A stretch of DNA of 21,409 nt from SIG402 sp045639045 (GTDB taxonomy: Bacteria; Bacillota; Clostridia; Christensenellales; Borkfalkiaceae), in contig JAZUCI010000097.1 of assembly GCA_045639045.1 (NCBI GenBank), positions 1 through 21,409 of the forward strand, read 5' to 3'. A program made the position numbers and the translations under genes. Under the pieces are notes generated by a model, which did not search any database, was not told where the DNA came from, and saw only the letters and a program-made list of their open reading frames with translations. Shown one piece after another: positions 7,557-15,378 of the stretch. Each line of letters opens with the position of its first letter. Position 1 is the first letter of the stretch.

Positions 7557-8401
7557 TTTTCCTTTTTCCTTGCGTCAATGGTAAGTTTTCTTTCGTTTCC
7601 TTCTTCAAGCAGTTTATATAAGGCTTGCTCGTCCCCGTTTTTAAGGGCAACTTGGTATTTTTGCAAATTTGCAATCAGTTCGTCAACCTCGGCCGAAAGT
7701 TTATCGCGGTTATCCGTCATCAGTTCCGCCCACATTTTGCTGTTCATCCGCGCAACACGGGTTAAATCTTTATAGCTTCCCGCCGAAAAACCGCTGTGTG
7801 AAAGGGCAGTTTCGTTTTTAATAAATGCGTTGGATACCAAGTGGCAAAGCTGGGAAGTGTAGGCTATCATACCATCGTGATATTCTGCCGAACATAGCAC
7901 CACTTCCCCAAAGCCTATCGAAAGGAAGAATTTTTTTACTTTTTCCAACTTAACGATATCTTGCGAATGCGGTACTAAAATCATAGAAGCTTTATCAAAA
8001 AGCGTGGTTACCGCGTGTTCAATGCCCGAAAACTCCCTACCCGCCATGGGGTGTCCCCCCACGAAGAATATATTGGGATACTCGGTTGCAAACGCGCGCA
8101 TATCTGCAATTACGCTACGCTTATTACCACAAAAATCCGTAACGATAGCCCCTTCCTTTAACAAGGGAAGATAGGGCAAAACCGCATTTTTAAACTGACG
8201 TGGATATAGCGCCACGATTAGCATATCTATTTCTTTTGCGGTGTTTTCGTTTAATTCACCCGTTATTGCGCCCATTAAATCTGCTTTTCGCATAACGCTT
8301 GGGTTTACGTCATATCCAAAAACGGTATGTTCCCCCGTTTTTTGAAGGGTTCGCGCAAAAGAAGCGCCCATAAGCCCCAAACCAACGATACCTACTTTCA
8401 T
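7553..8401 (-). CDS. tyrA: Prephenate dehydrogenase
   Basis: The 282-residue enzyme oxidatively decarboxylates prephenate to 4-hydroxyphenylpyruvate, the tyrosine branch. A Rossmann fold opens the protein (VGIVGLGLMGASFA), and Asp31 in GYD at the end of the second strand suggests NAD+ rather than NADP+. GGHPMAG (115-121, His117) and SYKDLTRVARMNSKMW follow, both typical of the TyrA family. There is no fused chorismate mutase and no ACT domain, so tyrosine feedback here probably falls on AroF and on transcription rather than on TyrA through an ACT domain. Arogenate as substrate cannot be excluded from sequence. It begins 9 nt after the aroF stop with AAGGTGG as ribosome site. Confidence 0.93.
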   Translation of the reverse strand: MKVGIVGLGLMGASFARTLQKTGEHTVFGYDVNPSVMRKADLMGAITGELNENTAKEIDMLIVALYPRQFKNAVLPYLPLLKEGAIVTDFCGNKRSVIADMRAFATEYPNIFFVGGHPMAGREFSGIEHAVTTLFDKASMILVPHSQDIVKLEKVKKFFLSIGFGEVVLCSAEYHDGMIAYTSQLCHLVSNAFIKNETALSHSGFSAGSYKDLTRVARMNSKMWAELMTDNRDKLSAEVDELIANLQKYQVALKNGDEQALYKLLEEGNERKLTIDARKKEK

Positions 8402-8410
8402 AACCCCACC

Positions 8411-9424
8411 TTAATCCCTAACCTTATTTACCAAGGGTAGGATAACTGATGCCGATTGCACCACGTCCGCGAACTGTTCGGGACGAAGGGATTGCGCGCC
8501 GTCGCATAACGCGTGGGGAGGATCGTTGTGTACTTCAATAATAAGCCCGTCCGCGCCCGCGCCAACGGAAGCCAGGGATAAGGGTTTCACCAAGCGGGAA
8601 AGCCCCGAAGCGTGGCTGGGATCTACGATAATAGGTAAGTGCGTCAATTCCTTTAACAAAGGAATTGCGGAAAGGTCCAACGTGTTGCGGGTGTAGGGTT
8701 CAAAGGTACGAATACCGCGTTCACAAAGGATAATATCCGTGGTTCCTTCACTCATCAAATATTCCGCGCTCATTAGCCATTCTTCAATGGTGTTAGCAAG
8801 ACCGCGTTTTAATAACACGGGTTTTTTAGCGCGACCTACTTCCTTTAACAGTTCAAAGTTTTGCATATTTCGCGCGCCTATTTGAATAATATCTACGTCC
8901 TTAAACAAATCCAAACTGCGAACGCTCATAATTTCGGTAACGATGGGCATGCCCGTTTCGCGTTTTGCTTTTAGCAACAGTTCAATCCCCGCGTCGCGTA
9001 ATCCTTGGAAAGCGTAGGGAGAGGTACGCGGCTTAAACGCGCCCCCACGAAGAACGGTTGCGCCCGCCGCTTTTACCGCCTGCGCTACTTCAATAATTTG
9101 TTTTTCGGATTCTACCGAGCAAGGCCCTGCAATATATTGGAAATATTGCCCACCGAATTTATGCCCGTTAACGTTTACAACGGTATCCTCGGGGTGGAAT
9201 TTGCGGTTTGCATTTTTATAGGGCTCCTGAATACGGCGCACCCCTTCAACGATATCTAAAGAGCGAACAAGGTCAATATCTACCTTGGAGGTATCCCCTA
9301 CAAGCCCTACGATGGTGCGGTTATCCCCTTCGCTTAAATGTACGCCAAGACCTAAATCCTTAATCCAGTCCAATAAATTATTTAATTGCTTTTCGTCTTT
9401 TTGTTTTTTGATAACGATAATCAT
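8411..9424 (-). CDS. aroF: DAHP synthase, type I-beta with N-terminal regulatory domain
   Basis: This is the entry enzyme of the pathway, condensing PEP and erythrose-4-phosphate to DAHP. Residues 1 to about 70 match the ferredoxin-like domain that precedes the barrel in the Thermotoga maritima enzyme, where it mediates Tyr and Phe inhibition. The catalytic barrel follows with IAGPCSVE (metal ligand Cys102), GGAFKPRTSPYAFQG, IGARNMQNFELL, CERGIRTFE, DPSHASG (His271) and the metal ligands Glu297 and Asp308 in EVHNDPPHALCDGAQSL. The start has GAGGAG at about 9 nt. It is the first structural gene of the operon, directly downstream of the attenuator hairpin at 9446-9475, so it is likely controlled both at the RNA level and by feedback on the enzyme. 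aroF is used as a generic DAHP-synthase symbol. Confidence 0.95.
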   Translation of the reverse strand: MIIVIKKQKDEKQLNNLLDWIKDLGLGVHLSEGDNRTIVGLVGDTSKVDIDLVRSLDIVEGVRRIQEPYKNANRKFHPEDTVVNVNGHKFGGQYFQYIAGPCSVESEKQIIEVAQAVKAAGATVLRGGAFKPRTSPYAFQGLRDAGIELLLKAKRETGMPIVTEIMSVRSLDLFKDVDIIQIGARNMQNFELLKEVGRAKKPVLLKRGLANTIEEWLMSAEYLMSEGTTDIILCERGIRTFEPYTRNTLDLSAIPLLKELTHLPIIVDPSHASGLSRLVKPLSLASVGAGADGLIIEVHNDPPHALCDGAQSLRPEQFADVVQSASVILPLVNKVRD

Positions 9425-9445
9425 AACCTAAAGCTCCTCACGTAT

Positions 9446-9475
9446 AAAAAAGGTCGGTATACAAAAATACCGACC
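9446..9475 (-). terminator. Attenuator terminator before aroF
   Basis: On the minus strand GGTCGGTAT (9467-9475) pairs perfectly over 9 bp with ATACCGACC (9452-9460) across a 6-nt loop, followed at once by six U residues (9446-9451). It lies between the Phe/Tyr-rich leader peptide and the aroF ribosome site, so it can stop transcription before the structural genes. Confidence 0.9.
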
Positions 9476-9517
9476 ATTTCCGTTCTATTTTTTGAATAGC
9501 AAAAAACAACCGATATC
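9466..9517 (-). promoter_or_regulatory. Candidate antiterminator RNA structure
   Basis: The RNA segment from 9517 down to 9502 (GAUAUCGGUUGUUUUU) can pair with the segment from 9481 down to 9466 (GGAAAUGGUCGGUAUU) over 16 continuous pairs, many of them G-U. A small CUAUU/AAUAG hairpin is nested inside. It consumes the whole 5' arm of the terminator and is mutually exclusive with it. Pairing was worked out by eye; energies were not computed. Confidence 0.6.
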
Positions 9518-9528
9518 GCTTAATATGG
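9510..9528 (-). promoter_or_regulatory. Candidate small hairpin around the leader-peptide stop codon
   Basis: CCAUAU (9523-9528, the last Pro and Tyr codons) can pair with AUAU-C-GG (9510-9516) with one bulged C, leaving the UAA stop in the loop. It competes with the antiterminator and could act like the 1:2 hairpin of classical attenuators. It is weak (six pairs), so its role is uncertain. Confidence 0.35.
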
Positions 9529-9579
9529 CTTTTCAAAGAAGAAATATCCAAAATAATAAAAGGCGAACGTGTTTTTCAT
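9520..9579 (-). CDS. Phe/Tyr-rich attenuation leader peptide
   Basis: This is a 19-codon reading frame encoding MKNTFAFYYFGYFFFEKPY, ending in TAA. Six Phe and four Tyr make up 10 of 19 residues, and nine of the eleven residues 5-15. An AGGAG site (9589-9593) stands 9 nt before the ATG, and the predicted transcription start is only a few nt upstream of that site, so the frame sits at the very 5' end of the aro transcript. It is followed by an antiterminator-capable segment and a terminator hairpin. In known systems such as E. coli pheL, ribosome stalling at such codons when charged tRNA is scarce prevents terminator formation. The residue choice matches the operon, which makes Phe and Tyr but holds no trp gene. 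No Trp codon is present. The protein itself is unlikely to have a function of its own. Confidence 0.88.
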   Translation of the reverse strand: MKNTFAFYYFGYFFFEKPY

Positions 9580-9602
9580 TGCTATACACTCCTATGGCAC
9601 TT

Positions 9603-9631
9603 ATTATACTCCCCTTTTTTTTATTCGTCAA
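9603..9631 (-). promoter_or_regulatory. Sigma-A promoter of the aromatic operon
   Basis: TTGACG (9626-9631) and TATAAT (9603-9608) are separated by 17 nt on the minus strand. The predicted start is near 9596, immediately upstream of the leader-peptide ribosome site. An A-rich tract fills the spacer and flanks the -35 box. Confidence 0.88.
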
Positions 9632-9671
9632 GAATTTTTATAAAATTTTTCCTATTTTTTTGCATTTTTTC

Positions 9672-9703
9672 AAAAAAAACGCCCCGTATATGGGGGCGTT
9701 TTT
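9672..9703 (-). terminator. Terminator of the V-type ATPase operon
   Basis: An 11-bp stem (AAAAACGCCCC pairing with GGGGCGUUUUU, 7-nt loop) followed by a run of U begins 10 nt after the ntpD stop. The A-tract on the other side makes it potentially bidirectional, but there is no plus-strand gene to use it. It insulates the ATPase operon from the aro promoter about 40 nt further on. Confidence 0.92.
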
Positions 9704-9712
9704 CAAATTGTA

Positions 9713-10345
9713 TTACGCGCGTTCGGCAATCATAGATTTTACCTTCATTAGCCTTGTGGTGGCGGCGCGCTCGTTTTCATCCAACTTTGCCTTGATATAA
9801 TCAATGGTTTCAATCAACTGGGGAATCATAACGTATTCCAAAGCGTTTACGCGGCGTTTGTTCCGTTCAATTTCCAAAGCGAGCATGGCTGCCGTTTTTT
9901 CTACGGCGGCAAGGGCAAGCAATTTGTTAATCACCCCACCGATACGACTTACCGAAGCATCCGCTTCGCTGGTAATTTCGGTAAAAGCGTAAGGCAGGGG
10001 CGCATTTTTATTCCCTTCCGTAAGAATAATTTCGGGCACTTCCACACTCATTACGTGTGTGGTGGAAAAATCCGCTTGCACGGTAGAAGAAGGCATAGAA
10101 AACGCTTTTTCTATCTCTGCGCCCGACATTAAGCTTTTCGCCATAGAAAAATCGCGCAAAGTTTGAGATAATTCGGCTTCCACGTCGTCGCGCATACGCT
10201 TATTTTCCTTGATTAACAAGGAAAAGCGGCGAATCATTTCTTCGGACTTATCTTTTAGTAATTTGTGCCCACGCGTTGCGGTAGAAAGGCGCGCCTTTAA
10301 CTTTTTAAGTTCCATACGCGTGGGGTTTACGTTTAATCTTGTCAT
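9713..10345 (-). CDS. ntpD: V-type ATPase subunit D (central stalk)
   Basis: Subunit D is the long coiled-coil rotor shaft of the V1 part, turning inside the A3B3 hexamer and paired with subunit F (NtpG). The 210-residue protein begins with the family hallmark MTRLNVNPTRMELKKLKARL, has two long helical halves (about 1-70 and 130-205) and the typical RRVNALEYVMIPQL near the C-terminal helix. The start is the ATG at 10343-10345, with AAGGGA upstream and 13 nt after the ntpB stop. The frame is open further to a TTG at 10378, but that would add residues absent from the family. It is the last gene of the ATPase operon; no ntpH or ntpJ equivalents follow. Confidence 0.94.
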   Translation of the reverse strand: MTRLNVNPTRMELKKLKARLSTATRGHKLLKDKSEEMIRRFSLLIKENKRMRDDVEAELSQTLRDFSMAKSLMSGAEIEKAFSMPSSTVQADFSTTHVMSVEVPEIILTEGNKNAPLPYAFTEITSEADASVSRIGGVINKLLALAAVEKTAAMLALEIERNKRRVNALEYVMIPQLIETIDYIKAKLDENERAATTRLMKVKSMIAERA

Positions 10346-10358
10346 AATTCCCTTGAGT

Positions 10359-11726
10359 TTAGCCCATATATTTTTCAATAAAGGCTTCTTTAATACGTTT
10401 TAATTCGCTACGGGGCAGGATTTTAAGCAATTCCCAACCCAAATTTAACGTTTCTTCAATGGTGCGATTCGTGGTAAAACCTTGTGAAACGTACTGCTTT
10501 TCAAATTCCGCAGCAAAGCGCGCGTACAACTTATCCGTGGGGGTAAGCGCCGCGTCCCCTAAAATTGCGGAAAGTTCCTTACATTCCTTCCCTTTTGCAT
10601 ACGCAGCGAACAGTTGGTTCATGGTATCCGCGTGATCCTCGCGCGTTTTTTCCTTACCAATCCCCTTATCCTTTAAGCGGGAAAGGGAGGGCAACACGTC
10701 AATGGGAGGATTGATACCGCGCTTATATAGTTCGCGAGATAATATAATTTGCCCTTCGGTAATATACCCCGTAAGGTCGGGAATGGGGTGCGTTTTATCA
10801 TCTTCGGGCATGGTTAAAATGGGAATTTGGGTAATAGAGCCTTCCTTACCGCGAATTCTACCCGCGCGTTCGTATAGCGTAGCAAGGTCGGTGTACAGAT
10901 AACCGGGATAACCGCGGCGACCGGGTACTTCCTTTCTTGCTGCCGAAACTTCACGAAGCGCTTCCGCGTAGTTCGTAATATCCGTCATAATAACTAGCAC
11001 GTGCATCCCACATTCAAACGCAAGATATTCCGCGCAAGTTAATGCCATACGGGGGGTTGCAATACGTTCAATTGCGGGATCGTTTGCAAGGTTGGTGAAA
11101 AGAACGGTACGTTCGATAGCGCCCGTTTTTCTAAAGTCTTCAATAAAGTATTCCGCCTCTTCGTAAGTAATACCGATTGCGGCAAAAACTACCGCAAACT
11201 TACTATCCGAATTGCGAACTTTTGCTTGACGGGCAATTTGCGCGGCAAGTTCCGCGTGGGGCAAACCACTCATAGAAAATACGGGTAGTTTTTGTCCGCG
11301 AACCAAAGTGTTTAAGCCGTCGATAGCGGAAATACCCGTTTGAATAAATTCGTTGGGGTAATCGCGTGCGGCAGGGTTAATGGGTTCACCGTTTACGGCC
11401 ATTCGCTTTACGGGAAGAACGGGTGCGCCGCCATCACGGGGATTTCCCATCCCGTCGAATACGCGACCAAGCATATCTTCGGAAACGGCAAGGGATAAGC
11501 TTCTACCCAAAAAACGCGCTTTTGCGGTAGAAATTTTTAAGCCTTGGGTGGGTTCGAAAAGCTGAACGACCGCTTTATCTTCCCTTACTTCCAAAACTTT
11601 ACCGCGGCGAACTTCCCCGTCTTCTTGGGTTACTTCAACAAGTTCGTCGTACTTAACGCCTTGCACGCCTTCCACTAGCATCAAAGGGCCAACGACTTCA
11701 CGTATGGTTTTATATTCTTTTTGCAT
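10359..11726 (-). CDS. ntpB: V-type ATPase subunit B (non-catalytic)
   Basis: Subunit B alternates with A in the V1 hexamer and supplies arginine contacts to the catalytic sites. In the 455-residue sequence the P-loop position reads SGLPHAELAAQIARQA, the degenerate form typical of B subunits. EVPGRRGYPGYLYTDLATLYERAG, MPEDDKTHPIPDLTGYITEGQI and NLGWELLKILPR follow in family order. I chose the ATG at 11724-11726 (MQKEYKTIREV), placed 5 nt after GAAGG, rather than the GTG at 11738 that lies inside ntpA. The ntpA stop and this ATG are separated by a single nucleotide, which suggests coupled translation and matched amounts. Confidence 0.95.
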   Translation of the reverse strand: MQKEYKTIREVVGPLMLVEGVQGVKYDELVEVTQEDGEVRRGKVLEVREDKAVVQLFEPTQGLKISTAKARFLGRSLSLAVSEDMLGRVFDGMGNPRDGGAPVLPVKRMAVNGEPINPAARDYPNEFIQTGISAIDGLNTLVRGQKLPVFSMSGLPHAELAAQIARQAKVRNSDSKFAVVFAAIGITYEEAEYFIEDFRKTGAIERTVLFTNLANDPAIERIATPRMALTCAEYLAFECGMHVLVIMTDITNYAEALREVSAARKEVPGRRGYPGYLYTDLATLYERAGRIRGKEGSITQIPILTMPEDDKTHPIPDLTGYITEGQIILSRELYKRGINPPIDVLPSLSRLKDKGIGKEKTREDHADTMNQLFAAYAKGKECKELSAILGDAALTPTDKLYARFAAEFEKQYVSQGFTTNRTIEETLNLGWELLKILPRSELKRIKEAFIEKYMG

Positions 11727-11727
11727 A

Positions 11728-13488
11728 TTAGCCTTCACCCCCTACGGAAAGTGCCTTTAACTGCGCTTGCAATTCCCCTTCAATTTCATCAAAGGCGCCA
11801 AGATTTGCTTCTTCAATATACTTCGCGCGCCCGATACGTTCTTTTGCGGGACAATTTAAGATATCATCCAAATTTGCATACCCTTCCACCGCTTCGTTGC
11901 CAAGGTCGTGGAACATTTTAATTAAGCGGAGCATACGATATTGCTTGGTAAGCGAAGTATACGTATCCGTTTCGTGGAAAGCGTTTTGGTGCAAGTAGTC
12001 CTCACGCACCATTTTCGCCGTTTCCATGGTCATACGTTCTTTATAGGAAAGCGCATCCACACCAACCAAACGCACGATTTCATCCAAGTTTGCTTCTTCT
12101 TGCAGTACGTTCATAATAAACGCGCGCAAGCTCATAAAGTCGTCCCCAACGTTTTGCGCGTACCAAGTTTGCATACGATCCGCATACAACGAATAACTGA
12201 TTAGCCAGTCAATCGCGGGGAAATGCCGTTTATACGCCAAGCTTGCGGAAAGCCCCCAGAACACTTTTACGATACGCAAGGTTGCTTGTGAAACGGGCTC
12301 GGAAAGGTCCCCACCCGGGGGGGAAACCGCGCCGATTGCCGAAACCGAACCGATTACGTTTTCGCTGCCAAGCACTTTTACAATCCCAGCGCGTTCGTAG
12401 AATTCCGAAAGACGGGAAGCAAGGTATGCGGGATAGCCTTCATCCCCGGGCATTTCTTCCAAACGACCGCTCATTTCACGTAATGCTTCTGCCCAGCGGG
12501 AAGTAGAGTCTGCCATAATTGCAACGTTATATCCCATATCGCGGAAGTATTCCGCAATGGTAATCCCCGTGTAAATGGAGGCTTCGCGCGCGGCTACGGG
12601 CATATCCGAAGTGTTTGCGATAAGAACCGTTCGTTTCATCAAGGGTTCGCCCGTTTTGGGGTCTAACAATTCGGGGAATTCGTTCAGTACGTCCGTCATT
12701 TCGTTACCGCGTTCCCCACAGCCTACGTAAACGATAATTTCCGCATCCGCCCACTTTGCAAGCTGGTGCTGAACTACCGTTTTACCACTACCAAAGGGCC
12801 CGGGAACAGCCGCTACACCGCCTTTTGCAATGGGGAAAAGGGTATCAACTACGCGTTGCCCCGTTACCATAGGCATTGCAGGGGTTAATTTTTCTTTATA
12901 CGGGCGGGCTTTACGCACGGGCCAGCGCTGTAACATTTGCACGGGAATTTCAAACCCGTCGCGATCGATTACCGCCACCGTTTGCGTGATATTAAACTGA
13001 CCTGCCGTGATGGATTTTACCGTTCCTTGCACGCCAAAGGGCACCATAATTTTATGCAAAACTACGGGGGTTTCTTGAACCGTTCCTAAAACGTCCCCCG
13101 CTTTTACTTGGTCGCCCACCTTTGCCACGGGAACGAAATCCCACAGTTTTTCGTGGTCCAAGTTATCAATTTGCATCCCTTTCGTGATACGATCCCCGTA
13201 CTTTTGTACGATTTTTTCTAAGGGACGTTGAATTCCGTCGAAAATCCCCTCGATAAGCCCGGGGGCAAGTTCTACGGACAAAGCGTAACCGGCGGATTCT
13301 ACCCCGTCGCCTACGCCTAAACCCGAAGTTTCTTCGTAAACTTGAATAGAGGCTTTATCCCCACGTAGTTCGATAATTTCACCGATTAGTTTTTTATCGC
13401 CTACTTTTACTACGTCATACATTTTTGCATCCGCCATACCTTCCGCAACGATTAGCGGCCCGGATACTTTAATAATTCTTCCTTGCAT
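11728..13488 (-). CDS. ntpA: V-type ATPase catalytic subunit A
   Basis: This is the catalytic nucleotide-binding subunit of V1, three copies per complex. The 586-residue protein has an N-terminal beta-barrel, the A-specific non-homologous insertion (about 110-185), the Walker A motif GPFGSGKT (230-237), GCGERGNEM (257-264), Walker B region VAIMADSTSRWAEALRE (322-338) and the C-terminal helical domain. Length and motif order are normal and all catalytic motifs are intact. It starts directly next to the ntpG stop and is followed at once by ntpB. Depending on ion gradients the complex may hydrolyse ATP to export ions or synthesise ATP. Confidence 0.96.
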   Translation of the reverse strand: MQGRIIKVSGPLIVAEGMADAKMYDVVKVGDKKLIGEIIELRGDKASIQVYEETSGLGVGDGVESAGYALSVELAPGLIEGIFDGIQRPLEKIVQKYGDRITKGMQIDNLDHEKLWDFVPVAKVGDQVKAGDVLGTVQETPVVLHKIMVPFGVQGTVKSITAGQFNITQTVAVIDRDGFEIPVQMLQRWPVRKARPYKEKLTPAMPMVTGQRVVDTLFPIAKGGVAAVPGPFGSGKTVVQHQLAKWADAEIIVYVGCGERGNEMTDVLNEFPELLDPKTGEPLMKRTVLIANTSDMPVAAREASIYTGITIAEYFRDMGYNVAIMADSTSRWAEALREMSGRLEEMPGDEGYPAYLASRLSEFYERAGIVKVLGSENVIGSVSAIGAVSPPGGDLSEPVSQATLRIVKVFWGLSASLAYKRHFPAIDWLISYSLYADRMQTWYAQNVGDDFMSLRAFIMNVLQEEANLDEIVRLVGVDALSYKERMTMETAKMVREDYLHQNAFHETDTYTSLTKQYRMLRLIKMFHDLGNEAVEGYANLDDILNCPAKERIGRAKYIEEANLGAFDEIEGELQAQLKALSVGGEG

Positions 13489-13812
13489 TTATCTTTCCTC
13501 TCTCTGGAATAAGATATCCACCCCAAGGGCACGTTCCATTTGTTCCTTCATTCTTTGCACGGCAAATTTACTTTCACCGTTTGCAGAAGGAACGGAAATC
13601 ACGATTGGGTAGGGTGATTCGTTCATTCTATCAATTAAATCTTTCAAAGGCTTTGCAAGTTCGTCCGTTAGGAAAATTACGCTGTGCGTTTTTGCTAAAC
13701 GGCGCAAGGTTTCCCTTGCTTGCTGTTCCCCTTGTACGGGAAAGGCTTCCACCCCACCCGCTTGAAAAGCGAGCACGCTTTCACCGCTGCCAATAATTGC
13801 CGTTTTACCCAT
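13489..13812 (-). CDS. ntpG: V-type ATPase subunit F (NtpG)
   Basis: A 107-residue small rotor subunit that binds subunit D at the base of the central stalk. The start MGKTAIIGSGESVLAFQAGGVEAFPV matches the F-subunit N-terminus (I-G-D/S-x-x-x-x-x-F-x-x-x-G), and the middle carries HSVIFLTDELAKPLKDLID, with a helical C-terminal tail. It overlaps the ntpC end by 8 nt and abuts ntpA. The E. hirae name is NtpG; in archaea and many annotations it is subunit F. Confidence 0.9.
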   Translation of the reverse strand: MGKTAIIGSGESVLAFQAGGVEAFPVQGEQQARETLRRLAKTHSVIFLTDELAKPLKDLIDRMNESPYPIVISVPSANGESKFAVQRMKEQMERALGVDILFQREER

Positions 13813-14785
13813 GATAGCATTCCCTCAATCTTTTGCGAACGGAGTCGCCTTCTACGCCGTTTAATTTCCCAACGATTGCGATGCGAACGTTTTTCCACTC
13901 GTTTTCCTTATATTGCACGAATAAAAGCAAGGGAACAAGCCCTTCGGTTTCAAAACGGCGTTCCTTTAATTTTTTCAAAGCAAAATCTTCTACGTAGCGT
14001 TCAAATTCCACCATGGGCTTTTGTTCCGCGCGCGCTTCTATGCCAAGGGCAACCAAATCCGCGTATTCCCCAAACATAAATCTGCGGGAAATTTTTGCAC
14101 AGTCCCCTTCAACAATCAAATTTAAATCCTCTTGGGGAATTTTACCGCCCGCAACGTACATACTTTCTGCTTGAATTACCGTTTGGCTACGAAAAGCAAC
14201 GCTTAAATTTTTCGCGTCGATTTCATACTGTAGAAAACGCCTTTGCTCCTTTCCGCGCACGATTTTCAACAAATATTCGTAATGCGCGCGACGGAAAAGA
14301 GTACCGATGGCAATTCCCGTAGCCGTTTGTTCAACAAACATTTCCTCCCCCTTTTTAATGGGCGTGGAAAGGTAGGTAGGGATTTGCGAATAATCCCCCG
14401 TTTCCACGGCCTTTAATAAGGTAGGCAAAGAAACCTCGCCCTCTTCCAAAAAAGCGGATTGCGAAACGGCAACGTATTTACCGCGTAAGGCGCATTCCGC
14501 ATTGTGAAAATCACGTTGCGCGAAATACGCTTTTAACACACTTTCCTTGGGGCAGTATTTCCTTAAAAAAGAAAGAAATTTTGCCCGATCGGCCGCTATC
14601 ATACGTTCGTAATCTTGGGGGGCGTATTCTTCTTCCCCACCAAAACCGCTTTCGCGTAAAGTTTTGATTATTTCTTCCACAGTTTCCGCTTCGGTAATTC
14701 TTGCAAACTTTTCAGCGGATATTAAGTTTTTTTCCATGGACTTAATCAGTCCGTTTACAAATACGATATCCGGTTTATCCATCAT
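13805..14785 (-). CDS. ntpC: V-type ATPase subunit C (AC39/d-type connector)
   Basis: Subunit C is the funnel-shaped connector that joins the membrane ring to the D/F shaft. The 326-residue, mostly helical protein fits the AC39 family in length and in its repeated helical segments, with FVNGLIKSMEKNLISAEKFARITEAETVEEIIKTL at the start and VRIAIVGKLNGV near the C-terminus, the region that closes the last helical domain. Two adjacent ATG codons (14785 and 14782) could start it; I kept the first. The start overlaps the ntpE stop (ATGATGA). Assignment rests on both sequence and its fixed place between E and F in the operon. Confidence 0.9.
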   Translation of the reverse strand: MMDKPDIVFVNGLIKSMEKNLISAEKFARITEAETVEEIIKTLRESGFGGEEEYAPQDYERMIAADRAKFLSFLRKYCPKESVLKAYFAQRDFHNAECALRGKYVAVSQSAFLEEGEVSLPTLLKAVETGDYSQIPTYLSTPIKKGEEMFVEQTATGIAIGTLFRRAHYEYLLKIVRGKEQRRFLQYEIDAKNLSVAFRSQTVIQAESMYVAGGKIPQEDLNLIVEGDCAKISRRFMFGEYADLVALGIEARAEQKPMVEFERYVEDFALKKLKERRFETEGLVPLLLFVQYKENEWKNVRIAIVGKLNGVEGDSVRKRLRECYHG

Positions 14786-15366
14786 TGTTTTGTACCGAAA
14801 AGCGTTTTGGAAAGTTGCGCTTCGGTTTCTTCACGCACGCTTTCACAAAGGGCCTCAAAGGTTAATTCCTTATCGCATTTTTCACCCGAAAGCACGATAC
14901 CGCCACTAAATTTTCCATCAAAGGAAAGATCTAACCCCCTTGCCTTTACCGATGGTAAGGAGGAAAGTTTTTCCTTTTCTACGGGGCAATTTTGCGCAAA
15001 AACCACCTTATCTCCATCTTCGGCGTAGCGGGAAATTAAACTTTCCAAAAAGGCAAGGTATTGGCTTTCACTCATACCGTTCATACGACCGATTGCCCTA
15101 CGGTAAATCCCGTCTACAATCTCCTGCTTTACGCCTAAAATATATTTGTTCGCGTCCAAAGTGGCAAGCGTTTCCTTACGCTGAACAAACTGCCGCCCTT
15201 CCTTTTCGGTAAGGGCTTCGCGCGTGGCAAGAAATTCGGTTTCTTCCCTATCCGCGCGTTCCCGCGTTTCCTTTACGTAAAGTTCCGCTTGCGCCTTGAT
15301 GCGTTCGCATTCTTCAGCCGCCGCTTCTAAAATTTGCGTTACCAACGCGTTGTTTTCTTGATTCAT
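14782..15366 (-). CDS. ntpE: V-type ATPase subunit E (peripheral stalk)
   Basis: Subunit E forms the outer stator stalk as a heterodimer with the small coiled-coil subunit NtpF. The 194-residue protein has a long charged helix (about 5-80, EECERIKAQAELYVKETRERADREE) and a C-terminal globular part ending in GGIVLSGEKCDKELTFEALCESVREE, which matches the family's terminal fold. GGAAG stands just before the ATG. It follows ntpK after 12 nt and overlaps ntpC. Confidence 0.9.
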   Translation of the reverse strand: MNQENNALVTQILEAAAEECERIKAQAELYVKETRERADREETEFLATREALTEKEGRQFVQRKETLATLDANKYILGVKQEIVDGIYRRAIGRMNGMSESQYLAFLESLISRYAEDGDKVVFAQNCPVEKEKLSSLPSVKARGLDLSFDGKFSGGIVLSGEKCDKELTFEALCESVREETEAQLSKTLFGTKQ

Positions 15367-15378
15367 CTTCCTTTTCCA

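Noticed and set aside
9446..9600. T-box or tyrosine/phenylalanine tRNA-binding leader before aroF
   Set aside because: No T-box core sequence or specifier stem is present; the short leader is fully explained by the peptide frame, antiterminator and terminator.
9492..9800. 102-residue plus-strand frame over the attenuator and ntpD end
   Set aside because: It crosses the leader peptide, the aro promoter and the ATPase terminator on the other strand; no ribosome site and low-complexity Phe/Ile/Leu-rich sequence.
10346..10378. Longer TTG-started version of subunit D
   Set aside because: It would add 11 residues not found in the family, inside the end of ntpB; the ATG at 10345 has an AAGGGA site and begins with the conserved N-terminus.
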